Shown piece after piece: positions 5,774 through 13,062 of a stretch of 13,338 nucleotides of DNA. The translations under genes were made by a program, and so were the position numbers. Position 1 is the first letter of the stretch. Each line of letters begins with the position of its first letter. The notes below the pieces were generated by a model that was not told the DNA's origin, searched no databases, and saw only the letters and a list, made by a program, of their open reading frames with translations. The DNA is from an uncultured Blautia sp. (GTDB lineage Bacteria; Bacillota; Clostridia; Lachnospirales; Lachnospiraceae), in NCBI GenBank assembly GCA_934437695.1, contig CAKSAW010000021.1:1-13338 (forward strand), given 5' to 3'.

Positions 5774-6727
5774 ATGAATAGAAACAAGCACAAATTTCTT
5801 ACGTTTGCCACTCTGATGACCGGAGCAACAGTTGCCGTCCATCTGATCAACCGCACTGTTTCCGCTGCCGCACAACTCAAACAGATGCTTCATATTTCTG
5901 ACGATAATTATTTTGAATGGCGTTTTGGAAATATTTATTATACAAAAAAAGGAACCGGCTCCCCTATCTTACTGATACATGATACATTACCAGGAGCCTC
6001 CGGATATGAATGGAGTAAAATCGAAGATGAGCTTGCCACAGATCATACTGTATATACTATTGATCTTTTAGGATGTGGCCGTTCAGATAAATCCAGTATC
6101 ACATACACTAACTTTGTATATGTACAGATGATCTGTGACTTTATCAGAAAAGTCATCGGAACAAAAACAGATGTGATCGCCAGTGGATTTTCCAGTTCTT
6201 TTGTTGTCATGGCCTGTCATAATGAAAAAGAACTTTTTAATAAAATCATGCTGGTCAATCCTCCAAGCCTTACCCAGTTAAGACAGATGCCATCCAGAAA
6301 GGATCATCTGTTAAAACTCGCTCTGGAAATCCCTGTTTTCGGAACACTGGTTTATCATATGATCGTTTCACGCAATAATGTAAGTAATTTATTCGTTGAA
6401 AAAATGTACTACAATCCATTTCATGTAGATACACAAATGACCGATGCATATTACGAAGCAGCTCATAAGGGTGGATGCTACACTAAATATTTCTATTCCA
6501 GTCTTGCTTCAAAATATATGAACATTAACATCAGTCATGCAGTCAAATCACTGGATAACAGTATTTATATTGTAGAAGGCGAAACAGAACCAAACGGCAA
6601 ATCTGTTACAGATGAGTACTGTTCCTGTAATCCTGCTGCAGAGGTTTCATTTCTGGAAGAAACAAAACATTTTCCACATGTTGAAAAGCCTGAAGCTTTC
6701 CTTGAGCAGGTTAAAATTTTCTTCTAA
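5774..6727 (+). CDS. Membrane-anchored alpha/beta hydrolase
   Basis: This 317-residue protein has an alpha/beta hydrolase fold; the substrate is unknown. Residues 1-7 are basic and 8-25 form an uncleaved membrane anchor or signal. The core begins at about residue 50 (IYYTKKGTGSPILLIHD, with HD at 69-70 where HG is usual). The nucleophile elbow is GFSSS (138-142), so Ser 140 is the likely nucleophile, with Ser in place of the final Gly of GxSxG. VEGETE (267-272) occupies the usual position of the acid, giving Glu rather than Asp. KHFPHVEKPEAFLEQV (298-313) supplies the catalytic His 299. AAAGGAGG seven bases upstream supports the start. It is the only plus-strand gene here, divergent from parA and convergent with the Gld-like operon, and would be transcribed head-on to replication if oriC lies to the right. 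It could be an esterase, lipase or peptidase-type enzyme. Confidence 0.85.
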   Translation: MNRNKHKFLTFATLMTGATVAVHLINRTVSAAAQLKQMLHISDDNYFEWRFGNIYYTKKGTGSPILLIHDTLPGASGYEWSKIEDELATDHTVYTIDLLGCGRSDKSSITYTNFVYVQMICDFIRKVIGTKTDVIASGFSSSFVVMACHNEKELFNKIMLVNPPSLTQLRQMPSRKDHLLKLALEIPVFGTLVYHMIVSRNNVSNLFVEKMYYNPFHVDTQMTDAYYEAAHKGGCYTKYFYSSLASKYMNINISHAVKSLDNSIYIVEGETEPNGKSVTDEYCSCNPAAEVSFLEETKHFPHVEKPEAFLEQVKIFF

Positions 6728-6748
6728 CAGGCTGCAAGGCTCTGTCTA

Positions 6749-6788
6749 TGATTATCCTCTTCACTGCTTGCGAATAGCCGGATAATCA
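6749..6788. repeat. 9-bp inverted repeat with a long loop
   Basis: TGATTATCC (6749-6757) and GGATAATCA (6780-6788) are perfect reverse complements separated by 22 bases. It lies just after the hydrolase stop and before the strong terminator. The loop is long and no T-run follows, so termination by this element alone is unlikely. Confidence 0.6.
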
Positions 6789-6802
6789 CAGAAATAACAC
6801 AT

Positions 6803-6849
6803 AAAAGGAGCTGCATACAGAACTTTTGTCCTGTATGCAACTCCTTTTT
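6803..6849. terminator. Bidirectional intrinsic terminator between convergent genes
   Basis: The stem pairs AAAAGGAG (6803-6810) with CTCCTTTT (6841-6848) and TGCATACAG (6812-6820) with CTGTATGCA (6831-6839), with one C/A mismatch between the halves and a 10-base loop. On the plus strand it ends TTTTT; on the minus strand it ends TTTT. It serves both the hydrolase gene and the Gld-like operon. Confidence 0.92.
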
Positions 6850-6865
6850 ATTGTTACAGAAAATT

Positions 6866-8488
6866 TTATTCCTCTGTACTATCTGCAGCTTCTGCTGCCT
6901 GAGAATCTTTATTATCTTCCGACATATCTGCTGTATCTGAATCATTGTCTCCGCTATCTGCTTCAAGTTCATCAGTACCTGCGGCTGCTTCAAATGCTGT
7001 AAACAGTTCTTTTACATTCATCTTATTTACAAGATACACCTTATCATCCACCACTGCTGCATAATAATTTGTATCATAACTGTAATAGGAAACTTCCAGT
7101 GTATCCCCATCTTCTTCAGTAAATGTTACTGTCATCTCAGCATCACTTTCCGGCTCATATTTATCTGTAAGACGTTTCTGTGCCGCCATATTGATCAACT
7201 TATTGTAGAAAGTTGTAAATATTGTTTCATCCAGATCAGTTCCATCCAGTTTATAAGTCACAGTCTCTGTATCATTTCCATCATCATCTGTTGATGTCTC
7301 GCGTGAAACATTTATCTTATGATCTGTTCCCTGATAGTTTACTTTCAAACTTGCAAGACTGCTTACAGACACATAGCTTACTGTCATATCCCAGAAGTCC
7401 GCTTCTGATTTATCTGTGAGAGCAGACAATGTATCTTCTGACATTGTATAAACCCCATTGCTGTCATTTACCATCACATATCTGTTACCGTCATCTGCCT
7501 CACTTCCCACCAGAATCGTAAGCTGCTTATCTTCCATTTTTGTTTCTTCTTCATCTGAAGAATCTGTATCATTTGTATTATCTGTCTCAGTTTCCGAATC
7601 CTCAGAATCACTGTTGCTGTCATCTGTTTCTGATGATGTATCATCGGCAATTTCTTCCTGATAATCTACGGTAATCGTTGCATATGGTTTGTCCAGCCCA
7701 TATTTGCTCTTATCTTCACATTTATAATCTGCAAGAGAATTATATGCCATACTTCCAAATGAGGATACCAGAGAACTTACTGTAGCTGAATCAGCCTTCT
7801 CCTCATCTCCAGCGCCTTTGACTGACCACACACTTGTATCCACATTCTTTGTTAACTCATAGGATTTATCACCATCAACAGAGATCTTTGTGATGGTATC
7901 TGTACTGGAAATTGCAGGGAAGTCTTCTGCCTGAGCATAATCATATAGTGTTTTTGTAAATGGCTCTATACATGAAGCATCTACCAGATAAACTGTTTTT
8001 TCATCATCGTCTTTTCTTACATAATACTGACTTGTAGATGAATTCTCGTCTCCCACATATAAAGTGGTAGTTGTGTCATCACCATCCTCAGAATCTGATT
8101 TCGTTACGATCTTAATTGTATTCGATGGAGAATCCAGTCCATATTCCGCAAGATCATCCACATTCTCAAGCACTCTGTCTGATTCCACTGAAGCCACAGA
8201 AGAAGCTGCGCTGTCCATTGTACTCTGATTTACCGGAAAATCTGCCTCATCTTTTTTCACCCAGTTATCATCATCTTTTTCAAATGTTGTTTCTGTGTCA
8301 TCAACCATAAAATCTAATGACTTGATATCGTCTGCAGAAGCAGTAAATACAGATGTATTTTCTTCTGATTCCTCTTCTGATTCTTTTTGTTCCTGATGGG
8401 CTACGTAGGTTTTTACACCTGCGTATGCCCCACAGCAAACACAAAGAACTGCAACTGCAAGAATCATTTTTACAGTTTTATTCTTCAT
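6866..8488 (-). CDS. Membrane-anchored acidic DUF4340 protein
   Basis: This 540-residue protein is the last gene of the four-gene Gld-type operon. A hydrophobic anchor (about 7-25) precedes a Glu-rich linker (32-45); C16, C18 and C19 lie in it but do not make a good lipobox. Two DUF4340 repeats are visible: about 48-190, with WVKK at 76-79 and EYGLDSPSNTI at 115-125, and about 205-440, with WSVK at 221-224 and KYGLDKPYATI at 262-272. The second is interrupted by a Ser/Asp/Glu/Thr-only style segment (about 281-320), and the protein ends in another acidic tail (507-540). Most of it should be outside the membrane. Its ATG follows the upstream TAA directly (TAAATG), with GAGGAG in the preceding gene. 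DUF4340 proteins accompany GldG-type proteins in other bacteria; no biochemical role is known to me. Confidence 0.88.
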   Translation of the reverse strand: MKNKTVKMILAVAVLCVCCGAYAGVKTYVAHQEQKESEEESEENTSVFTASADDIKSLDFMVDDTETTFEKDDDNWVKKDEADFPVNQSTMDSAASSVASVESDRVLENVDDLAEYGLDSPSNTIKIVTKSDSEDGDDTTTTLYVGDENSSTSQYYVRKDDDEKTVYLVDASCIEPFTKTLYDYAQAEDFPAISSTDTITKISVDGDKSYELTKNVDTSVWSVKGAGDEEKADSATVSSLVSSFGSMAYNSLADYKCEDKSKYGLDKPYATITVDYQEEIADDTSSETDDSNSDSEDSETETDNTNDTDSSDEEETKMEDKQLTILVGSEADDGNRYVMVNDSNGVYTMSEDTLSALTDKSEADFWDMTVSYVSVSSLASLKVNYQGTDHKINVSRETSTDDDGNDTETVTYKLDGTDLDETIFTTFYNKLINMAAQKRLTDKYEPESDAEMTVTFTEEDGDTLEVSYYSYDTNYYAAVVDDKVYLVNKMNVKELFTAFEAAAGTDELEADSGDNDSDTADMSEDNKDSQAAEAADSTEE

Positions 8489-9973
8489 TTAAGCTTTTCT
8501 CCTCTTCATCCAGACTATAAATCCTGCTACCAGGAAGAATCCAGGGATCAATCCGATCGTACAGATCTTCCAGAATGCCGTATCATAATCTGTGAGCGTC
8601 AGATAAGACACTGACAGACTCTTTGACGGAATAGATACTGTTGCACTGTCTTCTGTATCTGTCATCCATTTCAGAGATTCAACGATCAGTTTTTCATTTC
8701 CTCCTGATACCATCTGATTAACCTGTGATTCCATCAGATTAGAAGTGGAGTAATAAACAATCTGTGTTTCTTTATCATCATCCAGTGTTTCTGTAATACT
8801 AACTCCCAGATCAAACGGGCCTTCTTCGTCCGTATCAGCCTTTTCCAAAGTTCCACTGCTAAGATCTGTTTTGGAATATGCCTGAGAGGAAGTTGTAAGA
8901 ATACTGTTAATCGTTACTGTATCCCTTACATCATCCATCTTTTTGATTCCCTGTGCAGATGGTGCCAGCACATAATATCCGCCGGAGGCAGTTTCAGAAC
9001 TTGCATCTGTACTGTTTACAGTCGGAACCAGATAATATGGCATCTGCATTGCATAATGCTGGCTGTCACCTTCAAATACGATTCCATCAACTCTCTGAAC
9101 ACCATAATTCTCCAGAACTGCATCAAAGTTAGGCATCTCCTCTGTTGTATAATCAGAAAAGATCATTGCTTTTCCACCATTTTCAAGATATTCGATAATA
9201 GCATTTTTTTCATCCTCAGAAATATCTGTTGAAGGAGAATTAACAAACAGACAGTCTGCATCATCCGGAACACTTCCCTCTGTAAGAAGGTTAAGTGACT
9301 GAATGTCCATATTTGCTTTTTCAATGTCTTCCCTGATCGAAGAATCCATATCTTTTTCTCCGTGTCCTTCCAGTGTATACAGAACCGGAAGATCTTCGGA
9401 TGTTACATATCCAATGGCACTTGTGATCTGACCTTCACCATCAAAACCAGTAGTCTGATAACTGTATGTCTGATAATCCATTGTGCTCTCATAGATATTG
9501 TTATAATCAATCACCTTATTTCTGTCACCACATACTACGATCAGACTGTTTGCAGAAAGGTCATCACTTGTGTATTCCGTTACAAATTTAGGATTTACCA
9601 CAGGGTCCTTCTGCTCTACTTTAATATGTTTGGATTCATCCTCATATTTTTTAAGCAGATTGGTAATATTCTCATCCTCTGAACCGTTCTGTGCGATCTG
9701 ATAGATTGTCACATCTTTATCCAGATCTTTCAGCATTGTTTTTGTATCATCACCAATACTGTAAAGCTTTTCACTGCTGATATCAATTTCTGAGTACTTG
9801 GACGGGATCGCACTTACGATCATATTGATCACAACCACAACTGCAATAAATATCACAGACATTACCATTGTGTATGATCCATTTTTAATATGCTTCTTAC
9901 TGACAGTACCGATTAGTTTCTTTTTATCAAATTTAGTATGTTCTCTGTTTTTCATCTTTTCTTTCAGCTTCAT
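8489..9973 (-). CDS. GldG-like ABC transporter auxiliary membrane protein
   Basis: This 494-residue protein resembles GldG and the related 'ABC-type uncharacterised transport system' family. A basic cytoplasmic N-terminus (1-33) leads to a membrane helix (about 35-56). The GldG signature follows: SEIDISSEKLYSIGDDTKTM (61-80), then LDKDVTIYQI (84-93). A large extracytoplasmic domain includes LYTLEGHGEKD and a GGKAMIFSDY segment like those in family members. A second helix (about 466-489) ends in MKRRKA, so both termini are cytoplasmic. Flavobacterium GldG, with GldA and GldF, is required for gliding; nothing here suggests gliding in this organism, and the complex probably does export or envelope work. 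GGGGAGG nine bases before ATG 9973 supports the start. It follows the permease by 17 bases and abuts the DUF4340 gene. Confidence 0.87.
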   Translation of the reverse strand: MKLKEKMKNREHTKFDKKKLIGTVSKKHIKNGSYTMVMSVIFIAVVVVINMIVSAIPSKYSEIDISSEKLYSIGDDTKTMLKDLDKDVTIYQIAQNGSEDENITNLLKKYEDESKHIKVEQKDPVVNPKFVTEYTSDDLSANSLIVVCGDRNKVIDYNNIYESTMDYQTYSYQTTGFDGEGQITSAIGYVTSEDLPVLYTLEGHGEKDMDSSIREDIEKANMDIQSLNLLTEGSVPDDADCLFVNSPSTDISEDEKNAIIEYLENGGKAMIFSDYTTEEMPNFDAVLENYGVQRVDGIVFEGDSQHYAMQMPYYLVPTVNSTDASSETASGGYYVLAPSAQGIKKMDDVRDTVTINSILTTSSQAYSKTDLSSGTLEKADTDEEGPFDLGVSITETLDDDKETQIVYYSTSNLMESQVNQMVSGGNEKLIVESLKWMTDTEDSATVSIPSKSLSVSYLTLTDYDTAFWKICTIGLIPGFFLVAGFIVWMKRRKA

Positions 9974-9990
9974 TTCCTTTCACCTCCCCA

Positions 9991-10854
9991 CTAATTCCAA
10001 CGTCTCTTCAGGATAGACTGCGTCGTAAGGAACAGGCATACAGCGATTACTGAAAGGAAATATACAATTCCTTTAATATCAAAAATGTTGCTTGTAAAAT
10101 TATCAAAATGTCCGCTCAGGTTAAAAACATCCAGAACTTTCTGGATTCCACCTTCAAAGATACTGGATTTCACTGTATAAATGATAACCAGTACTACTTC
10201 TCCGATCACTCCGATCACTGCTGAGATCAGTACATTCTTAATCATTGTATAGATAATGATCGCAGCAGCCAAAATCAGTAATCCAAAGGTTACACATGTG
10301 GACATTGAGGTCTTAGAGAAGAAAGATGAAATACCATTCATCATATAAAACGCAAACAAAAATACAAAGGTAAGTACAGCTGCGATCACCTGACTCTCAG
10401 TTAAAGCTGACATAAATACACCAATTGCAATATTCGCACATCCAAGAAGGAAAAATCCAAGAACTGCAGTATAAGCAGATGCAAAAGATACTGTTCCAAA
10501 CTTTGACATAATCAATGGATACGTACACATAACCGCCATAGGAATCGCATATACCGTTATCAGTGCAAGATATTTACCTGTTACAATTCCCCCAACAGAA
10601 ACCGGTGAAGTCAGAAGCAGCTGATCGGTTTTCTGTTTTCTCTCTTCTGCCAGTACACGCATTGTCAGAATCGGTACACCGATCAGGAACACAAAGGTAA
10701 TAGCACTTAATGTATATTCAAATTTAGGATATGCTGCTGTAAGCTGATATGCTGAAAAATAAATACCTGCCAATACAAGAATAAAGAAGATAAATAAATA
10801 TCCCACCATAGATGTCAGATAACTTCTCAGCTCTCTTTTATAAATAGCTGTCAT
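9991..10854 (-). CDS. ABC-2 type permease, GldF-like
   Basis: This 287-residue membrane subunit of the ABC transporter has about six to seven hydrophobic segments: roughly 17-37, 48-66, 95-117, 127-149, 155-176, 186-205, 208-228 and 262-281, some of which may be re-entrant. Between the second and third, RVLAEERKQKTDQLLLTSPV (66-85) is the coupling-helix region typical of GldF/NosY-type permeases, where the ATPase docks. A short cytoplasmic MTAIYKRELRSYL start is also typical. Only one permease gene is present, so a homodimer is likely. It starts two bases after the ATPase stop and its RBS (GGGGGAG) is inside the ATPase gene, implying coupled translation. The transported substrate cannot be inferred. 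Confidence 0.9.
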   Translation of the reverse strand: MTAIYKRELRSYLTSMVGYLFIFFILVLAGIYFSAYQLTAAYPKFEYTLSAITFVFLIGVPILTMRVLAEERKQKTDQLLLTSPVSVGGIVTGKYLALITVYAIPMAVMCTYPLIMSKFGTVSFASAYTAVLGFFLLGCANIAIGVFMSALTESQVIAAVLTFVFLFAFYMMNGISSFFSKTSMSTCVTFGLLILAAAIIIYTMIKNVLISAVIGVIGEVVLVIIYTVKSSIFEGGIQKVLDVFNLSGHFDNFTSNIFDIKGIVYFLSVIAVCLFLTTQSILKRRWN

Positions 10855-10856
10855 GA

Positions 10857-11912
10857 TTATTTTTCTCCCCCTTCATCATTATTCCGTGATTCCGCTGATG
10901 TCTGTTCTTCATTTATATTTTCGTTTTTATTTACAGACATATTCTGTTCTTTATCATCTGTATTTACAGATACAGGTTTATCTGATGAAGTAAGATCAAG
11001 GAAGATTTCCTCCAGAGATACTTTTCTGGACTTCATTTCATAAATCGGGCTGTTTATATCAGACATTTTGTAGAACACTTTCTCTCTGATATCATTATGC
11101 TCTTCTGTAGAAATTTTAACACTCCAGAGATTCTGTTTCTCGTCCTTCTCCAGAGTAACACTGTCAACGCCCTCAATGCTTTCAAGGGCCTGTCTGATCT
11201 GAGATTTATCTCCTTTGATAAGCATTTCCAGCGTATTAGAACCTTCTGCCAGTTTTCCAAGGTTTTCAGGTGTGTCACTGGCAACCAGTTTTCCATGAGA
11301 AATAATCAGCACATAATCACATACTGCACTTACCTCAGACAAAATATGAGAACTGAGTATCACTGTATGTTTTTTCTTTAAATCTTTAATTAAGGTACGG
11401 ATTTCTATGATCTGTTTCGGATCAAGTCCTACAGTCGGTTCATCCAGGATGATAACTTCCGGATAACCCATAATCGCCTCTGCAAGGCCAACTCTCTGTC
11501 TGTAACCTTTTGACAGATTCTTGATCAGGCGATTTCGCATATCAGAAATCTTTACCATATCCATGACCTCTTCTATCATGGTAGCTTTTTTGTCTTTTGG
11601 GATTTTTTTGAGATCTGCCACAAATTTCATATATTCCAGAACAGTCATGTCAAAATAGAGAGGCGGCTGCTCTGGCAGATAACCAATACATTTCTTTGCT
11701 TCTTCCGGCTCTTCCAGGATATCGTGTCCGTCAATCCTGACTGTTCCTTCTGTGGATGCAATGTATCCTGTTATCATATTCATCGTGGTGGATTTACCTG
11801 CACCATTTGGGCCAAGAAATCCGTAGATTTTTCCTTTCTCGATTTTAAAGGAAAGGTGGTCAACTGCCGTATGGTCACCATATCGTTTGACCAGATTGTT
11901 TACTTCAATCAC
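10857..11912 (-). CDS. ABC transporter ATPase, GldA-like
   Basis: This 351-residue ATP-binding subunit powers the transporter made with the downstream permease. It has all motifs of a functional ABC ATPase: Walker A GPNGAGKST (34-42), Q-loop YLPEQPP (78-84), signature LSKGYRQR (133-140), Walker B VIILDEP (153-159) with Glu 158, the D-loop GLD (162-164) and switch His 189 in LSSHILSE. LSKGY in place of LSGGQ is common in this GldA/CcmA-like subgroup. After the nucleotide domain comes a regulatory C-terminal domain (about 220-310), ending in the family-typical SLEEIFLDLT, then a disordered acidic Asn-rich tail (311-351). The start is GTG, with GGAGG eight bases upstream. It is the first gene of the operon, transcribed from a promoter with direct repeats. 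Confidence 0.95.
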   Translation of the reverse strand: MIEVNNLVKRYGDHTAVDHLSFKIEKGKIYGFLGPNGAGKSTTMNMITGYIASTEGTVRIDGHDILEEPEEAKKCIGYLPEQPPLYFDMTVLEYMKFVADLKKIPKDKKATMIEEVMDMVKISDMRNRLIKNLSKGYRQRVGLAEAIMGYPEVIILDEPTVGLDPKQIIEIRTLIKDLKKKHTVILSSHILSEVSAVCDYVLIISHGKLVASDTPENLGKLAEGSNTLEMLIKGDKSQIRQALESIEGVDSVTLEKDEKQNLWSVKISTEEHNDIREKVFYKMSDINSPIYEMKSRKVSLEEIFLDLTSSDKPVSVNTDDKEQNMSVNKNENINEEQTSAESRNNDEGGEK

Positions 11913-11942
11913 TGTGTTCTCCTCCTTTTATTTTATGGAGCT

Positions 11943-11971
11943 TTTATAAACAGAGAATGCCCTCAGGTGAA
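11943..11971 (-). promoter_or_regulatory. Promoter of the Gld-type ABC operon
   Basis: On the minus strand TTCACC (11966-11971, four of six), a 17-base spacer and TATAAA (11943-11948, five of six). The expected start is near 11936, about 24 bases before the GTG. One copy of a 12-bp direct repeat lies in the spacer and touches the -10; the other lies over and upstream of the -35. Confidence 0.55.
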
Positions 11972-11981
11972 ACAGAGAATG
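11948..11981. repeat. 12-bp direct repeat overlapping the ABC operon promoter
   Basis: AAACAGAGAATG occurs at 11948-11959 and again, identically, at 11970-11981, a start-to-start distance of 22 bp (about two helical turns). Both copies are noncoding and overlap the candidate promoter, which is the arrangement of a transcription-factor operator. No regulator gene is present in the window. Confidence 0.8.
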
Positions 11982-12052
11982 GGGGAACCCGAGGACATCT
12001 CTATAAGAACAGTTTATGATGAAGTTGTGATGAAATTAGGATAAAAGTGTGA

Positions 12053-12793
12053 TTATTTTGTGATGTTTATGTGAGATAACGGTTCCTTTAATGGTGTTCC
12101 CGCTTTGCGGGGATACTTTCCAGGTGTTGGTTTCTTCTTATCTATAATAACAAGAGATCTGTCAATCTCTGAATCCGGAAGCTGGAAGTATGTGATATCC
12201 TTCAACTGACCTCCCAGGATCCTGATCGCTTTTTCTGCCTCTTTTGCTTCCTCCTGCACAGTTCCTGATTTATAGGAAATAAATGCTCCGCCTGTCTTTA
12301 CATAAGGAAGACAATATTCTGATAATGTTGCAAGATTTGATACTGCTCTGGACACACACAGATCATATTTCTCACGATATTCTTTATTCTTTGCATATTC
12401 CTCAGCTCTTCCATGAATTGCTTTTATTCCATCTAACCCAAGGAGTGTAAAACTCTCTTCCAGAAAATTCACCCTCTTCTTCAGTGAATCCAACAGGCAC
12501 GCTTCCAGATGAGGAAATGCTATTTTCAATGGTACTCCGGGAAATCCCGCCCCTGTACCGATATCCATAATTGTTTTTACTTTTGTCATATCAACTGCTT
12601 TTACACAGGACAGGCTATCCAGAAAGTGTTTTGTAAGCACTTCCTCAAATTCCGTAATACCTGTCAGATTCATAACTTTATTCTTTTCTACCAGAAATTC
12701 ATAGAACTTAATAAACTGATTTTTCTGCTTCTGATCCAGTTCTATACCCAGTTCTTTACATCCATTTTCCAATGTCGACAAATCATACGGCAT
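12053..12793 (-). CDS. rsmG: 16S rRNA (guanine-527-N7)-methyltransferase RsmG
   Basis: RsmG (GidB) uses S-adenosylmethionine to make m7G527 in 16S rRNA; loss gives low-level streptomycin resistance in other bacteria. The 246-residue length is normal. Family motifs in order: NKVMNLTGI (38-46), KHFLDSLSC (55-63), the SAM-binding loop MDIGTGAGFPGVPLKIAFP (76-94), LLDSLKKRVNFLEE (100-113), CVSRAVSNL (146-154) and the C-terminal YPRKAGTPLKEPL (227-239). AAGGAG nine bases upstream of ATG 12793 supports the start. It lies 269 bases downstream of mnmG; in many Firmicutes the two genes are much closer. No good promoter was found in the gap, so the transcription start is uncertain. Confidence 0.97.
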   Translation of the reverse strand: MPYDLSTLENGCKELGIELDQKQKNQFIKFYEFLVEKNKVMNLTGITEFEEVLTKHFLDSLSCVKAVDMTKVKTIMDIGTGAGFPGVPLKIAFPHLEACLLDSLKKRVNFLEESFTLLGLDGIKAIHGRAEEYAKNKEYREKYDLCVSRAVSNLATLSEYCLPYVKTGGAFISYKSGTVQEEAKEAEKAIRILGGQLKDITYFQLPDSEIDRSLVIIDKKKPTPGKYPRKAGTPLKEPLSHINITK

Positions 12794-13062
12794 GGCATCT
12801 TTCTCCTTTTTCTTCTTTACTTGACTTTATTTTTACTTTTTCATTATCCCTGATTTCTCTTTATATCCTGTTTTTACCCGATTTTACGTGTTGTTTATTG
12901 TTCTATTATGTGTACTTTTGTACTTTAGCGTTGCTTTTTCAGTACTCTTTTTTGTTTGTTACAGTACTTTATAATGTACTATACAAAATAATAGAATCAT
13001 CGAATTCATCCTTGCCAGTAACCGAATAACATCTCCGTAATTTCAGTTAAATTTATCTCATA
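12794..13062. other. Gene-free mnmG-rsmG gap with a GTACT box array
   Basis: The stretch is strongly pyrimidine-rich on the plus strand (purine-rich on the transcribed minus strand) up to about 12960. It contains five GTACT pentamers starting at 12912, 12920, 12942, 12964 and 12976, three of them at exact 22-base spacing. The last two form an imperfect 18-bp palindrome (12963-12980). I see no credible open frame, no terminator with a U-tract after mnmG and no strong promoter. Confidence 0.6.

Noticed and set aside
6365..6372. Half parS (GTTTCACG) inside the hydrolase gene
   Set aside because: The right half does not match and the central palindrome is broken.
6724..6993. 89-codon minus-strand frame overlapping the end of the DUF4340 gene
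   Set aside because: It runs through the bidirectional terminator and overlaps the acidic tail codons in another frame; it has no RBS and looks like a shadow.
11054..11296. 80-codon minus-strand frame within the ATPase gene
   Set aside because: It overlaps the real coding frame of an intact ABC ATPase and has no independent support.
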